The translations under genes and the position numbers were made by a program. Source: Wurfbainia villosa (lineage: Eukaryota; Streptophyta; Magnoliopsida; Zingiberales; Zingiberaceae). Taken from it: a stretch of 64,000 nucleotides of DNA. Of this stretch, positions 45,601 to 56,442 are shown piece by piece; within the stretch, counting starts at the first letter, position 1; every line of letters starts with the position of its first letter. Below the pieces are notes generated by a model. It did not search any database. It was not told the DNA's origin and saw only the letters and a program-made list of their open reading frames with translations. The stretch spans positions 59,459,704 to 59,523,703 of the forward strand of contig CM045990.1 of the NCBI GenBank assembly GCA_025175895.1. Direction: 5' to 3'.

Positions 45601-48600
45601 ACAAACGGACAAAACATATCATTCTAATAAATTACCGACACTCAATACTACTCGATAGCGAGACAATGTATTATTGTGTCAATCATATTGACAAGGATCA
45701 TTTCATGTCAACACTCAGCACTCCTTAGCATGCTAATATCCAATTAAAGACTAAAACACCAGCATGGCTCGAGATTTTGAACCTTGGTTAAGCCAATTTA
45801 TTATCTTTTAAGGATAGACTGGATGGATGTTTATTGAACGAACATGATGAACATGAAGGGAAGAGATCCCTTTGATTGAAAGAGAGGCATGCATGTAAAG
45901 GAATGATTATGAAGTAACATTTGTGTCAAACTTGGTATGACAGCTGCAAAAGCATAAAGTGTGAAATCAACCATGGTGAAACTGCCCATTCACAAGGTGA
46001 GGTCACATAATTCTTAAACACTAACACACAATATAGCATAAAGAATGCAATATTTTATTGGACCAGGTCAGCAAAGGATGAGAAGAAATGTCACTGGCTA
46101 ATAAGTCAACATACAATGAACTACCAAGGGCATCCCAAATCAACGACAAGAGAACCATCAAGGTTCAAGATGTGCAAAACAAAGATGTCACAATGGCAAA
46201 ACTCGAACCCAGGTTCTATCTAGGTCATGAAGCAGTGATTCTTCATGGTCTCGACCATCATATCTTTTGTCTATCTAATATGTGCCTTTTAATCATTTCA
46301 TATACTGGTCAAGAATCAGAAACCCCTAGAAAGGGATTTCCCAGTTAAACACATATTGTTGATAAGAAAAAGGGAACTCTAGTATTATATCTTGGCTTGC
46401 AAACAACTTTTCTCACAAAAAGAGAAACAAACCTATGATTTAGCAACCCTATATCGGTAATTGTTCAGAAGCTTAGGGGGCGTTTGGTTGGTGGAGAATT
46501 TTCCAATTTTCTATTTTCATTTTCTCAGAAAATGAGAAAACATGGAAAATGGTATTTGATTGTCATTTTCCATCTCCATTTTCCAAAAAATAAAGCTGTG
46601 TTTTCTGAAAAACTGGAAAACGAAAAAAAATCATTTTCCGTTTTTCAGGAAATGGAAAATGCAAAAAGCTGCCAAACGCAGCCTTAATCTTTAGTTTGAG
46701 GTCAGTTGTAGCTCACGTCTTAAAGCCACCTTTAGTGTTTTCTACTGATGCAATTGTGCATTTCCAAAGCTAGATGAAAACATGAGCTTCATTTCATCTG
46801 CACGACCTTGAAGTCACTCTTGATGGCAAAGATCCTTGAAGTTTTTTATTGTCTTACTGTGCCCAAAAAACACTCAAAATGCACTTATTCAGTTCTCGTA
46901 CAATAGTGTTAATATCTCTGATGTTTAGCAAGAGCAATACAGAAAAAAAGAAAAAGAGATAGTGATTCTGCACTCATTTGATACTGTAGTAATAAAATTG
47001 CATGATTTCTTTTATTACTATCTTAAGTTGTGTAGATCACGGAAGATAAAAAAGGAAAAAGTAAATACTGAGAAACAATTAGTTATACCATTGATGGATA
47101 AAAAATAATAGGCATAAGTTGATATGACATGTAAATGTTCAGAAATGACTATTAAATTCTATAACTAGACAAATACTGTTGATTGGGGTTTAAAATATCA
47201 AGGATAAAGAGTAACTACATACAACTACATTGAGAGTTAATTAACCCGGACAAAAATAAACGATTTAGCTGGCATAAACCTCAATGGCATCCATGTAAAT
47301 GGGAAAGCATAATAGTTGGAGTCTTGGATATGTGCCTATTTTTGTAAAATAATAATAACTTTAAAAAACGACATGAAAATCCTCACACAAACTGAAAGAC
47401 ATTTGATGATGCAATAAATAGCAATGCATCAACATGCCTAAAAATGGGGATACACTACATGCTACAATTGATTTTTTAAACAAGAACTTAAGTGCACTAA
47501 ATGGATACAAAGAGTTGCTCCAATTCCCAGCATACCATTTCTAGTTGATGAAAATTGGATAGTTCTCCATCGTGTATACTCTCACCCAAGCTAACATCAC
47601 ATGGTGTGTGAGGACCATTTGCATAGAGCCAACACCCTTTCTCAACTTCTCGGCAATTTGGACATTCCATAACTCCTTTAACATTGAATGCAGAACCAAT
47701 GCAATCTGAAATGGTACACACAAGAGGTGTCAAGGAAAAATGTTTTGAGGCTTTGAGTCAATGCTCTCATCAATATCAATTGAAACAACACAAGAAAAAA
47801 CAATCTGGTTACAAAATTGACAGGTTAAGCAAGGAATAAGATGTAGGTGTACAAACTGAAGCCAAGGACAAAAAACTTACAACTGTCGACGCATTGAACC
47901 AAACACAGGTGAAAAAATCGAAGACTTCAAGGTAGTAACAATTTAGTACTACATGTAATGAGAATAAATAATAAGATAGGAATTCCAAGTTGACTGAAGA
48001 ACAACTAAAAGTTTCCCTTCCTTTTTCAAAAAAAAAAAACTACTGAATAAACACTGAATAACAGATAGTTATTATTACTTCTATTTGAGGAAAGTTATTC
48101 ATAATATGTATATCTGCACACAATGTGATGGAGATTCCGACATCTAATATTAGGCATGTTGTATGTAGGTCAAGTGAAAATACAGATTATAGAGATTGGA
48201 ATATTATCATTGTATATAGGTCAAGTGACAATACAGATTATAGAGGTAAGATGTTCAAATAATTATTTTTTTTTCTTTTTGGTCTCTTTATAAGCTATAA
48301 TATCCGTAAGATAAAACAACATATCAGGGCATTAAAGGTTTCTGATCATGGGGCGTTTGGTAGAACTTGAAGTTAACTAAATCCTCCTCCATCCACGCCA
48401 GTTTCTCTTTTGGTTAAGCATGAATAAAAGTCAGCGTGTGAGAAGATTGCCTTCTTTTGCTCGAAGTACAACCGTGTTTTAAGGGCTTACTATCCAACGC
48501 AATCTGGTAAGGGCGAAACAGATCAAGAGTGACAGACAAGGAAACCGACCGAGATGGAACTGATGCCGGCATAGCAGTCTGGCCGTGGAACGTCCCCCAC

Positions 48601-48685
48601 CGCCCGTCACAGCCTCAAGGCAAACAGAGCAAGTGACGACCTCTTTCCCGTCACCAACGCCCTTCTCCGCTTCCCCAAGGCCCAT
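39196..48685 (-). CDS. RING-H2 protein resembling RFI2, split gene, central part not found
   Basis: Probable E3 ubiquitin ligase of the RFI2 type. In Arabidopsis, RFI2 acts in red/far-red light signalling and the photoperiod pathway; the role here is inferred only. Exons seen: 48550-48685 (start MGLGEAEKGVGDGK), 47536-47705, 45020-45078 and a last exon ending at 39196. Joining exons 1 and 2 restores codon GAT and a complete RING-H2: CSVC, CRHQFH, LDC and CPNC, followed by EKGCWLYANG. Exon 3 begins PFGVHWCPIG, matching the same junction in RFI2 relatives. The last exon (PGSMVPPMPQVG...FYTWECERFTPYPLVPF...SGWRPFAQ) is the typical C-terminus. The Ser-rich central exon(s) expected between 39650 and 45019 were not identified, so the gene may be incomplete or simply unresolved. 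All visible exons are free of stops. Confidence 0.7.
39842..39961. repeat. Hairpin element (probable MITE)
   Basis: Arms of about 41 bases, 39842-39882 and 39921-39961, are near-perfect inverted repeats. The shared core is CATCCGTGAGCACCTC / GAGGTGCTCACGGATG, separated by about 38 bases. No convincing target duplication longer than TA. Confidence 0.65.
39966..40098. repeat. Second hairpin element next to the first
   Basis: Inverted ends TTTTATCCTGGTCATGCAC and its partner GTGCACACCCAGGATAAATT, with further pairing inward (AGTGTTTGAAC / GTGCAAACACT). It lies only four bases from the first hairpin. Confidence 0.5.
42507..42995. mobile_element. hAT-like non-autonomous element in the intron
   Basis: Flanked by the 8-base direct repeat TACACTAG at 42499-42506 and 42996-43003. 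Its ends are imperfect inverted repeats, about GAGCTATAACCGAACC on the left and TAGGGTTGTAAGTGAACC read inward from the right. An 8-base target duplication is the hallmark of hAT elements. No transposase is encoded. Confidence 0.65.
45020..45078 (-). CDS. RING gene exon 3
   Basis: 59 bases; acceptor TTATGCAG/CCATTTGG, donor TTTTGA/GTAAGT. It encodes PFGVHWCPIGRLATIPLPF and the first two bases of an Asp or Glu codon. Both splice sites are near-consensus and the phase fits exon 2. Confidence 0.75.
46476..46683. mobile_element. Tourist-like (PIF/Harbinger) MITE in intron 2
   Basis: 208 bases with ends GGGGGCGTTTGGTTGG and, inverted, GGCTGCGTTTGGCAGC, flanked by TTA at 46473-46475 and 46684-46686. 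TTA duplication and a G-rich GTTTGG terminus define Tourist-type MITEs. Internal repeats of GGAAAA/TTTTCC allow the whole unit to fold back. Confidence 0.75.
47536..47705 (-). CDS. RING gene exon 2
   Basis: 170 bases; acceptor TTTCAG/ATTGC, donor GAAATG/GTATGC. It encodes the second half of the RING (DCIGSAFNVKGVMECPNC), then a segment ending NFHQLEM. The frame is continuous with exons 1 and 3. Intron 1 is 844 bases and intron 2 is 2,457 bases. Confidence 0.8.
48550..48685 (-). CDS. RING gene exon 1
   Basis: 136 bases, 45 codons plus one base. It encodes the first half of the RING finger, up to HQFHL. The donor is CTCG/GTCGGT. An in-frame ATG at 48877 would add 64 residues. I prefer 48685, because relatives start a few residues before the acidic lead-in to CS(I/V)CL and the extension looks like untranslated GC-rich leader. 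Confidence 0.75.
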
Positions 48686-50339
48686 CTGCTCATGCCCTAA
48701 ACGCCAAAACCGCAGAAGCCGAATCCGCCACGGAAAACAACTACGATAGGAGAGGGAACGCCCGTCCTTCGTCGATCCCACCGAAACCGATGCCCCTCCA
48801 AACCGAGGCACTCGGATGGCGAAATGTCCTCGATATCGACCTCGGATTCGAGGAAGCACGAAGGACGTCGCTGTCAAAAGCAGTGGCTTTCTATTTGCAG
48901 GAATGGGTTGGGACTAGACAGTAGCGGAAGAAGCGCTCCCCGCTGCGACGGCCTCACTTAAGCACTATGCGAGCGCTGCAGATGACGTTAATATACGACA
49001 AGATTCGTGCTACGGTGATGGGCGAGGGCGAATCAGCCGCTTGGTTGGTGTACGCATAGGGAATGGGTGCGGAAGGGCGGATGGCGATTGGAGTAGGCGG
49101 GACCACCGCGGTTGGGAGCACGAAACCGGGGTGTATGGTTGGTGAGGTGCTTTATCACGAACACTACGCACCACGCCAACTAATTCGCCTTGCGTGTCAT
49201 GTTATTGGTTCAGTAGGCGGAGCCCGCATGGTCCATGTCCCAAACATATCAATGAGGCGCTAGCATTGACCTTAAGTAATTTTTTTTAAAAAAAATTATT
49301 TCACCCTTTTAAAGTTTATTTTTTTATTTATTATTATCATTTTACCTTCTTAAATATCTATTGTAGAAGGGATAAAAAAAAGTATTTATTTTTGTTCCCA
49401 TGTCTAGGGGCGATTGAGACCTAAATTTTAAATATTATTTATATTCAATTTTACAAAAAAAAACATCGACTTTGAATTTAAGATTTTTTTATTTTTATTT
49501 TGTTATAGATTTTTTTAATTATTATTATCAATTGTATATCTCTTTTTTAAACTTAATTGATTCTGTGTTTTTTTTTTACATTGGTAATTAAAAAATGTGT
49601 GCCTTTGTAATAGTCAATGATCTAGTATCCTTCCTCTCTCTCATCGTTGTTCTGTGTCTTTTTTTTGTCCCTACGAGGATGGCATAGTGGCTAAGGTACG
49701 ATAGTACTTGTAGAAGTGGCATAGATCAATTTCGGAGGAGGTCTAAAACCTTTTTCTGGATTCAGATGATCCCCACATATTTCGTCCACTATGTCAAAGC
49801 TCATAGAATCCTCCGTGATTTACCTCCCTCATAATGATCGTAGAACAGACTAGTGAAGGCCGCTAGATTGATGGTTCCAATCTTTTACAGATATTCCCAT
49901 GTCTTTTTCCTCTCTCACAAATGATCCACATGCTCTTCCCCCTCTTTCATCAATGATACTCTTAAAGGACATCCTTCCTTCTTTTCACTTTTTTCCTCTT
50001 CATGGATAGGAAAAGAAAGTAGAGGTCCCTTGTTCATTCAATGCAAAAATAGTATATCAATTTGGCATCAAACTTATTATTATTATTTTTTATTACATAA
50101 ATAAAAAATGATCACCTTCGATTCTCTTTATGTTTTTTAGATAGAAAATTTATATTTTGTTTCATAGATTTGTATGAATTGATACTGTTATAATATGACT
50201 TAGGAGTTGAATAAAGGAATCATGATCGGTAAGGTGGAATTTGAGGGAAGGAGTATAGCTTAAGGTTTGCGACCTAGCCTAATTAGATATGACCCGAGGA
50301 AATAGACCGAGTTGGCGAGTAAACAGCTCGGGGAAGGAT
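48686..50339. other. Upstream region of the RING gene and AT-rich spacer
   Basis: 48686-49260 is GC-rich and probably holds the 5' untranslated region and promoter of the RING gene; no TATA box is obvious. 49262-50230 is AT-rich without genes. A segment near 49680-49745 resembles a tRNA-derived SINE head. 50230-50339 is flank of the next element, similar in style to 56303-56442 and 59432 onward. Confidence 0.45.
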
Positions 50340-51685
50340 TGTTGGTGCAATCGGCCCAATTTGACTCGAGCAGTATTTTGATGATAAACAAAACTTATGA
50401 CATGGGATTATCATAGGAAAGTCCAATATGGAGTTGGCATGAAAAACCCAAGCATGGGGCTTGGTGTGGAAAAGTCCAAAGCATTGTGAAGCCGTGCGCT
50501 TGTGCTTGGTGAGAAATGCATTGCGAAATCGTGCGCTTGGTGCATTTGGGAAGTCTTGAGGACTTGGCAAGTTCACTAGGCTCGGAGTTCTTGAGTCGGT
50601 GAAGGATGACATTGCGAAGTCATGTGCTTGATGCATCCGAGGGACCGCCGGATGGGGAGCGAATAAAGTGAGGCCCAAGGGAAGCATATTTCGAGGGCAA
50701 GAGACGCGAAGGATGGCGGTGCGAAGCCATGCGCTTGGCGCATCCGAGGGACGTAGGCCGAGGGAAGAGAGCTTCAGTGGGGAACTCCATGAGGGATGAG
50801 GTGGACTTGGCCAAGTGGCTAAGACTGAGTGTCGGATGCTCAAACAACTTGGGTTTGAGGTTTTACCCGACATCAGTCGACTAGCATAGGTGTCAGTCGA
50901 CTGCTCCAAGTCGACTAGGGTTCGACTGACCAGAGTCTGACTGATCAGTCGACTGCTGAGGGAGGGCAGTCGACTAATAACACCATCAGTCGACTGATTG
51001 GGGTGTTTTCAACCACAGAATGGTTTCCAGCCGAGTGCTCGCGCCAGCACTCGACTGATGGGATAATCAGTCGACTAATGGGTATCATCAGTCGACTGAT
51101 GGTGATCCGTTGGAACTTGATCGACGTGGATCTGGTCGTTGTGAGACAACGGCTACAGGACAATCGACTGATTGTCACGATCAGTCTATTGATGGACGCG
51201 AAATCAGCTTGATGCAAGTTATAAATGGAGCTCAAGAGAGAGGATTTCGCCAAGACTTTTGTGAAGCTTTTGGAGGGGAATTGCTGCTGCATTCCAGACC
51301 TTCAAGAGCCATCTAAAACAAACATTGTAAAGTGTTCTTTATGTGTATTTCATATTTGTCTTTGTATTGCTTGTATTTCATATTACTTAGTGTAATTGTT
51401 TGTGAGAGGTTTCTCCACCTCCGACGTATTGTCGAGAAGGAGTGTTGTTAGTGTCGTGCACAAAACACGAGCTCATTGAGCTCACCTCGTGGAGTATGAA
51501 CCATTCCGTTCCGAACCACGTATATCTTGTGTATCGCGTGTGATTGTATTGTTGTTATTATTTCTATTGTTTCCGCTGCGTATATTAACGACAATTGTAG
51601 ACAAGCACACAAGAATGATCGTATTCCACCGTACAACGATTGAGGGTTATTCACCCCCTTCTAGCCGGCCACCAACGTTCCAACA
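50340..51685 (+). repeat. 5' LTR of family A element 4
   Basis: It starts TGTTGGTGCAATCGGCCC and ends GTTCCAACA. U3 differs from the other copies: few CCAAG/CTTGG hairpins, but four copies of a GCGAAGCCGTGCGCTTGG-type unit (near 50474, 50521, 50611, 50729), each with a TGC-ATCCGAGGGA or similar tail. At least eight GTCGACT sites lie at 50874-51090. TATAAAT is at 51220; the GAGGTTTCTCCACCTCCGAC block is at 51405. Confidence 0.9.
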
Positions 51686-51700
51686 AGTGGTATCAGAGCC
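51686..51700 (+). other. Primer binding site of family A element 4
   Basis: AGTGGTATCAGAGCC directly follows the LTR; TGGTATCAGAGC is complementary to the 3' end of initiator tRNA-Met. Confidence 0.9.
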
Positions 51701-51743
51701 AAGGAGCTTGTTGAGGACTAACCGCCAACACAAGCACTACAAG

Positions 51744-53315
51744 ATGGTCGGCTACAACCTCCAACCACCAAAATTTGAAGGAGATTTTCAATGGTGGAGA
51801 AGAAAAATGAAGGTATATCTAGAAACCGATTTTGATATTATGTTAATTCTAGAAAACGGTTTCAAAATGCCTAGGGATGAAGAAAATAGGCAAATTGAGA
51901 AGTCAAGGTGGACCCAAGACCAAATCAATGACTTTAAGATAAATCTCAAGGTAATTAAATTACTTAGTGATTTGTTACCTAACAATATTTGGTCTAGATT
52001 AGATAATTATAGGGATACAAGGGAGTTATGGAATAAGGTAATCAAATTCCAAGAAATTCCCGAACCAGCACAAGTAGAGGAAGATGTCGTGGAAGAGAGC
52101 TCATCCACATTTGACGATGTAGATGATTTGGTGGAAATCTCCACCTCTAGTATTAAGGGGGAGGAGAGACAATCTTCCATCTCGGAGCAAGGACAAGAAG
52201 CATCCACATCCGAGAGAAATGAAGACCAAGAAGAAAATTTCATAGGTAACTCAAACATATTGATTTTAAATAAAGATCATATAATTTACTTTGAGTGTAG
52301 AGAGAAAGGGCATTACAAGAGCAAATGCCCAAAATTGGCTAAGAAGAAAACACCGGCACCAAAAGTCAACCAAAAGTATAAGGATGTCGGAGTCCCCACA
52401 ATCAAGAGCAAAGAGCACATTGTGAGCTTCAAATGCAACCAAAAGGGGCACTACCGAAGCCAATGCCCTAGGGGGAAGAAAATGCAAGAAGGGGCATCTC
52501 ATGTAGGGGGAGCTTCTAAAGCTAACCCTAAGGTAAATTTAATTAATGCACCTTCAATTTCTAGGGTTAACAAGCATGCTAGGAATTATTTTAGTTCTCT
52601 TGCAATTATTAATTAAAAGCATGCTAGTAGAAATAATAAGGTTTATTGCTTAGGTGCTAAACATGTAAATTTATCTAAGGATAAACCTAGGACCAATAAC
52701 ACTAGAACTATTTTACCTAGGGAATCAATTAGAAGAATAGAAGAAAATTTGGGTATTAATCCCAAAAAGTCTAGGCACATGCCTAAGAAGAAGAGGCTTT
52801 CCCAAAAATCTAATGAACAATCAAAATTGAGAAAATTAGAATTAGAAAACCAAGTCTTGAGGTCAAGACTTGAGAGAATGGAAAAGACCCTTAAAATTAT
52901 AGAAAATTCTATTCAAGGGTCAAATGTCCAAAAGTCAAGACCTAGGAAACAAGAAATGTCCAAAGGCAAGAAATGTTTGGGTCACAAACCTATGTCCTAC
53001 CATAATATCCCATTTAATTATGGAACAATTTCTAGATCTAGGAAAACCAAGGCTAATAGGGAAGTTATCCCTAAGACTAGTCATGGTGTTTGCTTAGTGG
53101 CTAAGGACTTAAGAAAAACCAAGAAAGCCACTAAGAAGGTCAAAGGGGGAGTTACCCTTAGGTTTGACTTAGGAAAGACCCAAAAGACTAGGGCTTCAAA
53201 GCCTAAAAGGGTCATTAGGAAGGTATCTAGGGAACTTATCCCTAGGGAATACCTTGTTAATCCAAGGAGCTCCAATAGGTATTGGGTTTCTAGGAGCGTG
53301 ATCGATTCACGCTAG
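51744..53315 (+). pseudogene. Family A gag-like protein, one in-frame stop
   Basis: A 523-codon frame from ATG 51744 (MVGYNLQPPKFEGDFQWW) with one TAA at 52614. In order: a copia-type gag core (WRRKMKVYLETDFDIMLILENG), an acidic Ser-rich segment (52080-52240), and two zinc-knuckle relics (FECREKGHYKSKC near 52290 and FKCNQKGHYRSQC near 52430). In both relics the first Cys is replaced (Tyr, Ser), so zinc binding is doubtful. After the stop come a leucine-zipper stretch (KLELENQVLRSRLERMEKTL) and a basic tail ending NPRSSNRYWVSRSVIDSR. Likely role when intact: particle formation and RNA binding. The tail resembles the linker before protease in Sireviruses, but here translation ends. I chose ATG 51744 because it is the first ATG after the primer binding site. 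Confidence 0.85.
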
Positions 53316-54913
53316 ATGGGTTAGGGTGTGTCAACCCTAAGTGGATAGGTAGTTAACCTAGCCATGATGAGTTGACACATTAGGATGTGCCAATATGCTT
53401 TAAGAAGTTGAAAAATGATTAAATTGGCACAAATAGGTTTTAGAGGTATTGGTGTGTCATTTTGAGTTTATGGCACACTTGGGAGATAATTGTATTAAGG
53501 CAAAATAAAATTAATTCCTAGAAATGACAATTTAGATTTAACACTTAGGTATTTTATACCTTAGTATATTTTACTTGCCATGATTTATTTGCCTTGCCAT
53601 GACATGACATCATTTTCATTTTTATCTCTAAAAATGTCATGATCATGTTTAGACTTATTTTTATATGTCATGTATGCTAAAATTTCATTCACATGTCATG
53701 ACATCATGATTTTGGCACATGCTTAGTTATATAATATATATGCCATAATCATATCATGCATAAAATAAAATTAATTTAAGGACCATTGACATGACTTGAA
53801 GTCTCATGCATAAAGGAATCAAGTAGAGTTGCCTTAGAATATGCATGAGATCATTAAAGAACGAAAACCCACATCTCACTAGAATATTTAACTTGAATGT
53901 GTTTTACATATCTAGATACAAGCGAGATGTTTAGGAAAAAGGAATTAAAGGTTTCAAAAACATTTTGAAAAACATTGATGAAGCCTATCTTTTGATAACT
54001 ATCACCATTGAACGAGATGATACAAAGAGGGCTCAATATTTAAGCTTTTCTAAACTTTTGAACTTTATGTCAATCTCACTAATTTGTGGGTAAAATAATT
54101 TTTCAATATTTTTCACCCATTATGATTGTAATAAGTAATATAAATATAAATTTTCATGATTTATCAACGTATGTATATTTACTTACAATTTTCAAAAATT
54201 CATTTCTGAAAATCAGAAAACTGCAAATGCAGTTATCAGTCGACTGCCAGGGAGGCCAGTCGACTGATGTGGGAAGGAGTCGACTGGTAGCTGAGAGAGT
54301 CGACTGATACTGCTGATTTCGGGTAAACCTTGGTGGTTAGGCCCATGTTCAGCTATGTTTTGGTCCCCTAACCACTCCTAACCCTAGGACATGCTTGGGA
54401 GAGCATTAGAAAGGGTGGAAAATCGATTGGATATGGATTAGAAGAAGTATTTAGGGAGAGTATCAATTTTAAGGTGGATGAAAGTTCATTGTTGAACTTT
54501 GCCTTAATTTTGAGTGTTTTAATGTTCCTATTGGCTTAGGAACTCTCCAAGGACATTGTTGGTGCAATGGTCAAGGGGGAGCAAGCCTTTAGGGGGAGGT
54601 ATCCATCATGGGAAGATGGATGTGTATTTTTCCTCATGGGAGGAAAATTGAGGGATTGTGCCTCTCTTAAGTGATATGGGATTATCACTAGAAAGATTGA
54701 GGGCATGCCAAGGGGAAGATTATAAGATCTCATTGGGATATGAGACATTGACACCTTTGAGGACCTTTTTGATGTAATGTTAGAAAGGGGGAGAAGTTAC
54801 CAAGTTATCAATTAGGGTTCGTTAGAATTCTCATTGGGATATGAGAATTGCCAATATGGGAGAATTGATAGACTTGAGATGGTAGTTTTGTCAATCATCA
54901 AAAAGGGAGAGAT
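53316..54913 (+). other. Non-coding 3' internal region of family A element 4
   Basis: No gene is supported. Same plan as 2486-4321 and 19170-21003: ATGTCATGACATCATG repeats (about 53605-53715) and four intact GTCGACT sites (54239-54305). The 13-base LTR-start copy is at 54557, with purine tracts near 54571, 54589 and 54784. The terminal tract is at about 54900-54912. Confidence 0.75.
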
Positions 54914-56302
54914 TGTTAGTGCAATCGACCCAGTTTGACTCGAGTTTGACTCGAGCAGTATTTTGAAGATAGACAAAACTTATGACATGGGATTGTCATA
55001 GGAAAGTCTAACATGGAGTTGACATGGAAAACCCAAGCATGGGGCTTGGTATGGAAAAGTCCAAAGCATTGCGAAGCCGTGCGCTTAGTGCTTGGTGAGA
55101 AATGCATTACGAAGTCGTGCGCTTGGTGCATTTGAGAAGTCTTGAGGACTTGGCAAGTTCACTAGGCTCAGGGTCCTTGAATCGGCGAAGGATGGCATTG
55201 TGAAGTCGTGCGCTTGATGCATCCGAGGGATCGCCGGACGGGGAGTGAATGGAGTGGGGCCCAAGGAAAGCATAATTCGAGGGCAAGAGACGCGAAGGAT
55301 GGCAGTGCGAAGCCGTGCGCTTGGCGCATCCGAGGGATGTAGGACGAGGGAAGAGAGCTTCAGTGGGAAACTCCATGAGAGATAAGGTGGACTTGCCCAA
55401 GTGGCTAAGACTGAGTGTCGGATGCTCAAACAACTTGGGTTTGAGGTTTTACCCGACATCAGTCGACTGACATAGGTGTCAGTCGACTACTCCAAGTCGA
55501 CTAGGGTTCGACTAGTGTTAGACTGACCAGAGTTTGGTTGATTAGTCGACTGCCAAGGGAGGGCAGTCGACTGATAACACCATCAGTCGACTGATGAGGG
55601 AGATTAGTCGACTGATCGGGGTGTTTTCAGCCACAAAATGGTTTCCAGTCAAGTGCTCGTGCCAACACTCGACTGATGGGATAATCAGTCGACTAATGGG
55701 TATCATTAGTTGACTGATGGGTGATCCATTGGAACTTGACCGACATGGATCTGGTCGTTGTGAGACAACGGCTACAGGACCAGTCTACTGATGGTCACGA
55801 TCAGTCGACTGATGGGCGTGAAATCAGCTTGATGCAGGTTATAAATGGAGCTCAAGAGGGAGGATTTCGTCAAGACTTTTATGAAGCTTTTGGAGGGGAA
55901 TTGCCGCTGCATTCCAGACCTTTAAGAGTCATCTAAAGCAAGCAACAAGCAAAGGTTTCAAAGCAAGCGTTGTAAAGTGTTCTTTACGTGTATTTCATAT
56001 TACTTAGTGTAATTGCTTGTGAGAGGTTTCTCCACCTCTGACATGTTGTCGAGAAGGAGTGTTGTTAGTGTCGTGCACATAACACGAGCTCATTGAGCTC
56101 ACCCCGTAGAGTAGGAACAATTCGATTCCGAACCACGTATATCTTGTGTATTGCGTGTGATTGTATTGTTGTTATTATTTCTATTATTTCCACTGCGTAT
56201 ATTAATGACAATTGTAGACAAGTACGCAAGAACGATCGTATTTCACCGTACGACGATTGAGGGCTATTCACCCCCCTCTAGCTGGCCACCAACATTCCAA
56301 CA
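54914..56302 (+). repeat. 3' LTR of family A element 4
   Basis: It starts TGTTAGTGCAATCGACCC and ends ATTCCAACA. Compared with the 5' LTR it has an extra block with two more GTCGACT sites (about 55510-55615), point differences and small indels, consistent with moderate age. TATAAAT is at 55840. Confidence 0.9.
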
Positions 56303-56442
56303 AGGATTTGGAGCCTGATGGTAAAAAAGAAGTCGGATGAGTAACCTGGGAAAGTGAATCGGGATTAAACTGGGAAACAACTCGGGAAAGTAAGATAAGT
56401 TGTGAGTGTCTATGCCTAATGGTCAAAACAAAGCCAAATATC

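Larger units (their letters stand above)
50340..56302 (+). mobile_element. Family A element 4, best preserved copy (TR-GAG type)
   Basis: 5,963 bases with perfect target duplication AGGAT (50335-50339, 56303-56307). It comprises two LTRs of about 1.35 and 1.39 kb, a single primer binding site, one long gag-like ORF (51744-53315, one stop), a non-coding region with repeated purine tracts, and a terminal tract. No protease, integrase, RT or RNase H. The layout meets the description of gag-only terminal-repeat retrotransposons. Mobility would need enzymes from a relative such as element C; that is inference. Confidence 0.9.

Noticed and set aside
48353..48370. Second Tourist-like end (GGGGCGTTTGGTAGAAC)
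   Set aside because: Only one end is visible; no partner terminus or TTA duplication was found nearby.
48685..48877. Upstream in-frame ATG at 48877 as start of the RING protein
   Set aside because: The extra 64 residues are arginine/glycine-rich leader translation without similarity to known relatives; the start at 48685 fits the family better.
50283..50909. 208-codon minus-strand frame in the element 4 LTR (and 54916-55459)
   Set aside because: Opens only because of the GCGAAGCCGTGCGC repeats; the same region is non-coding LTR in both copies.
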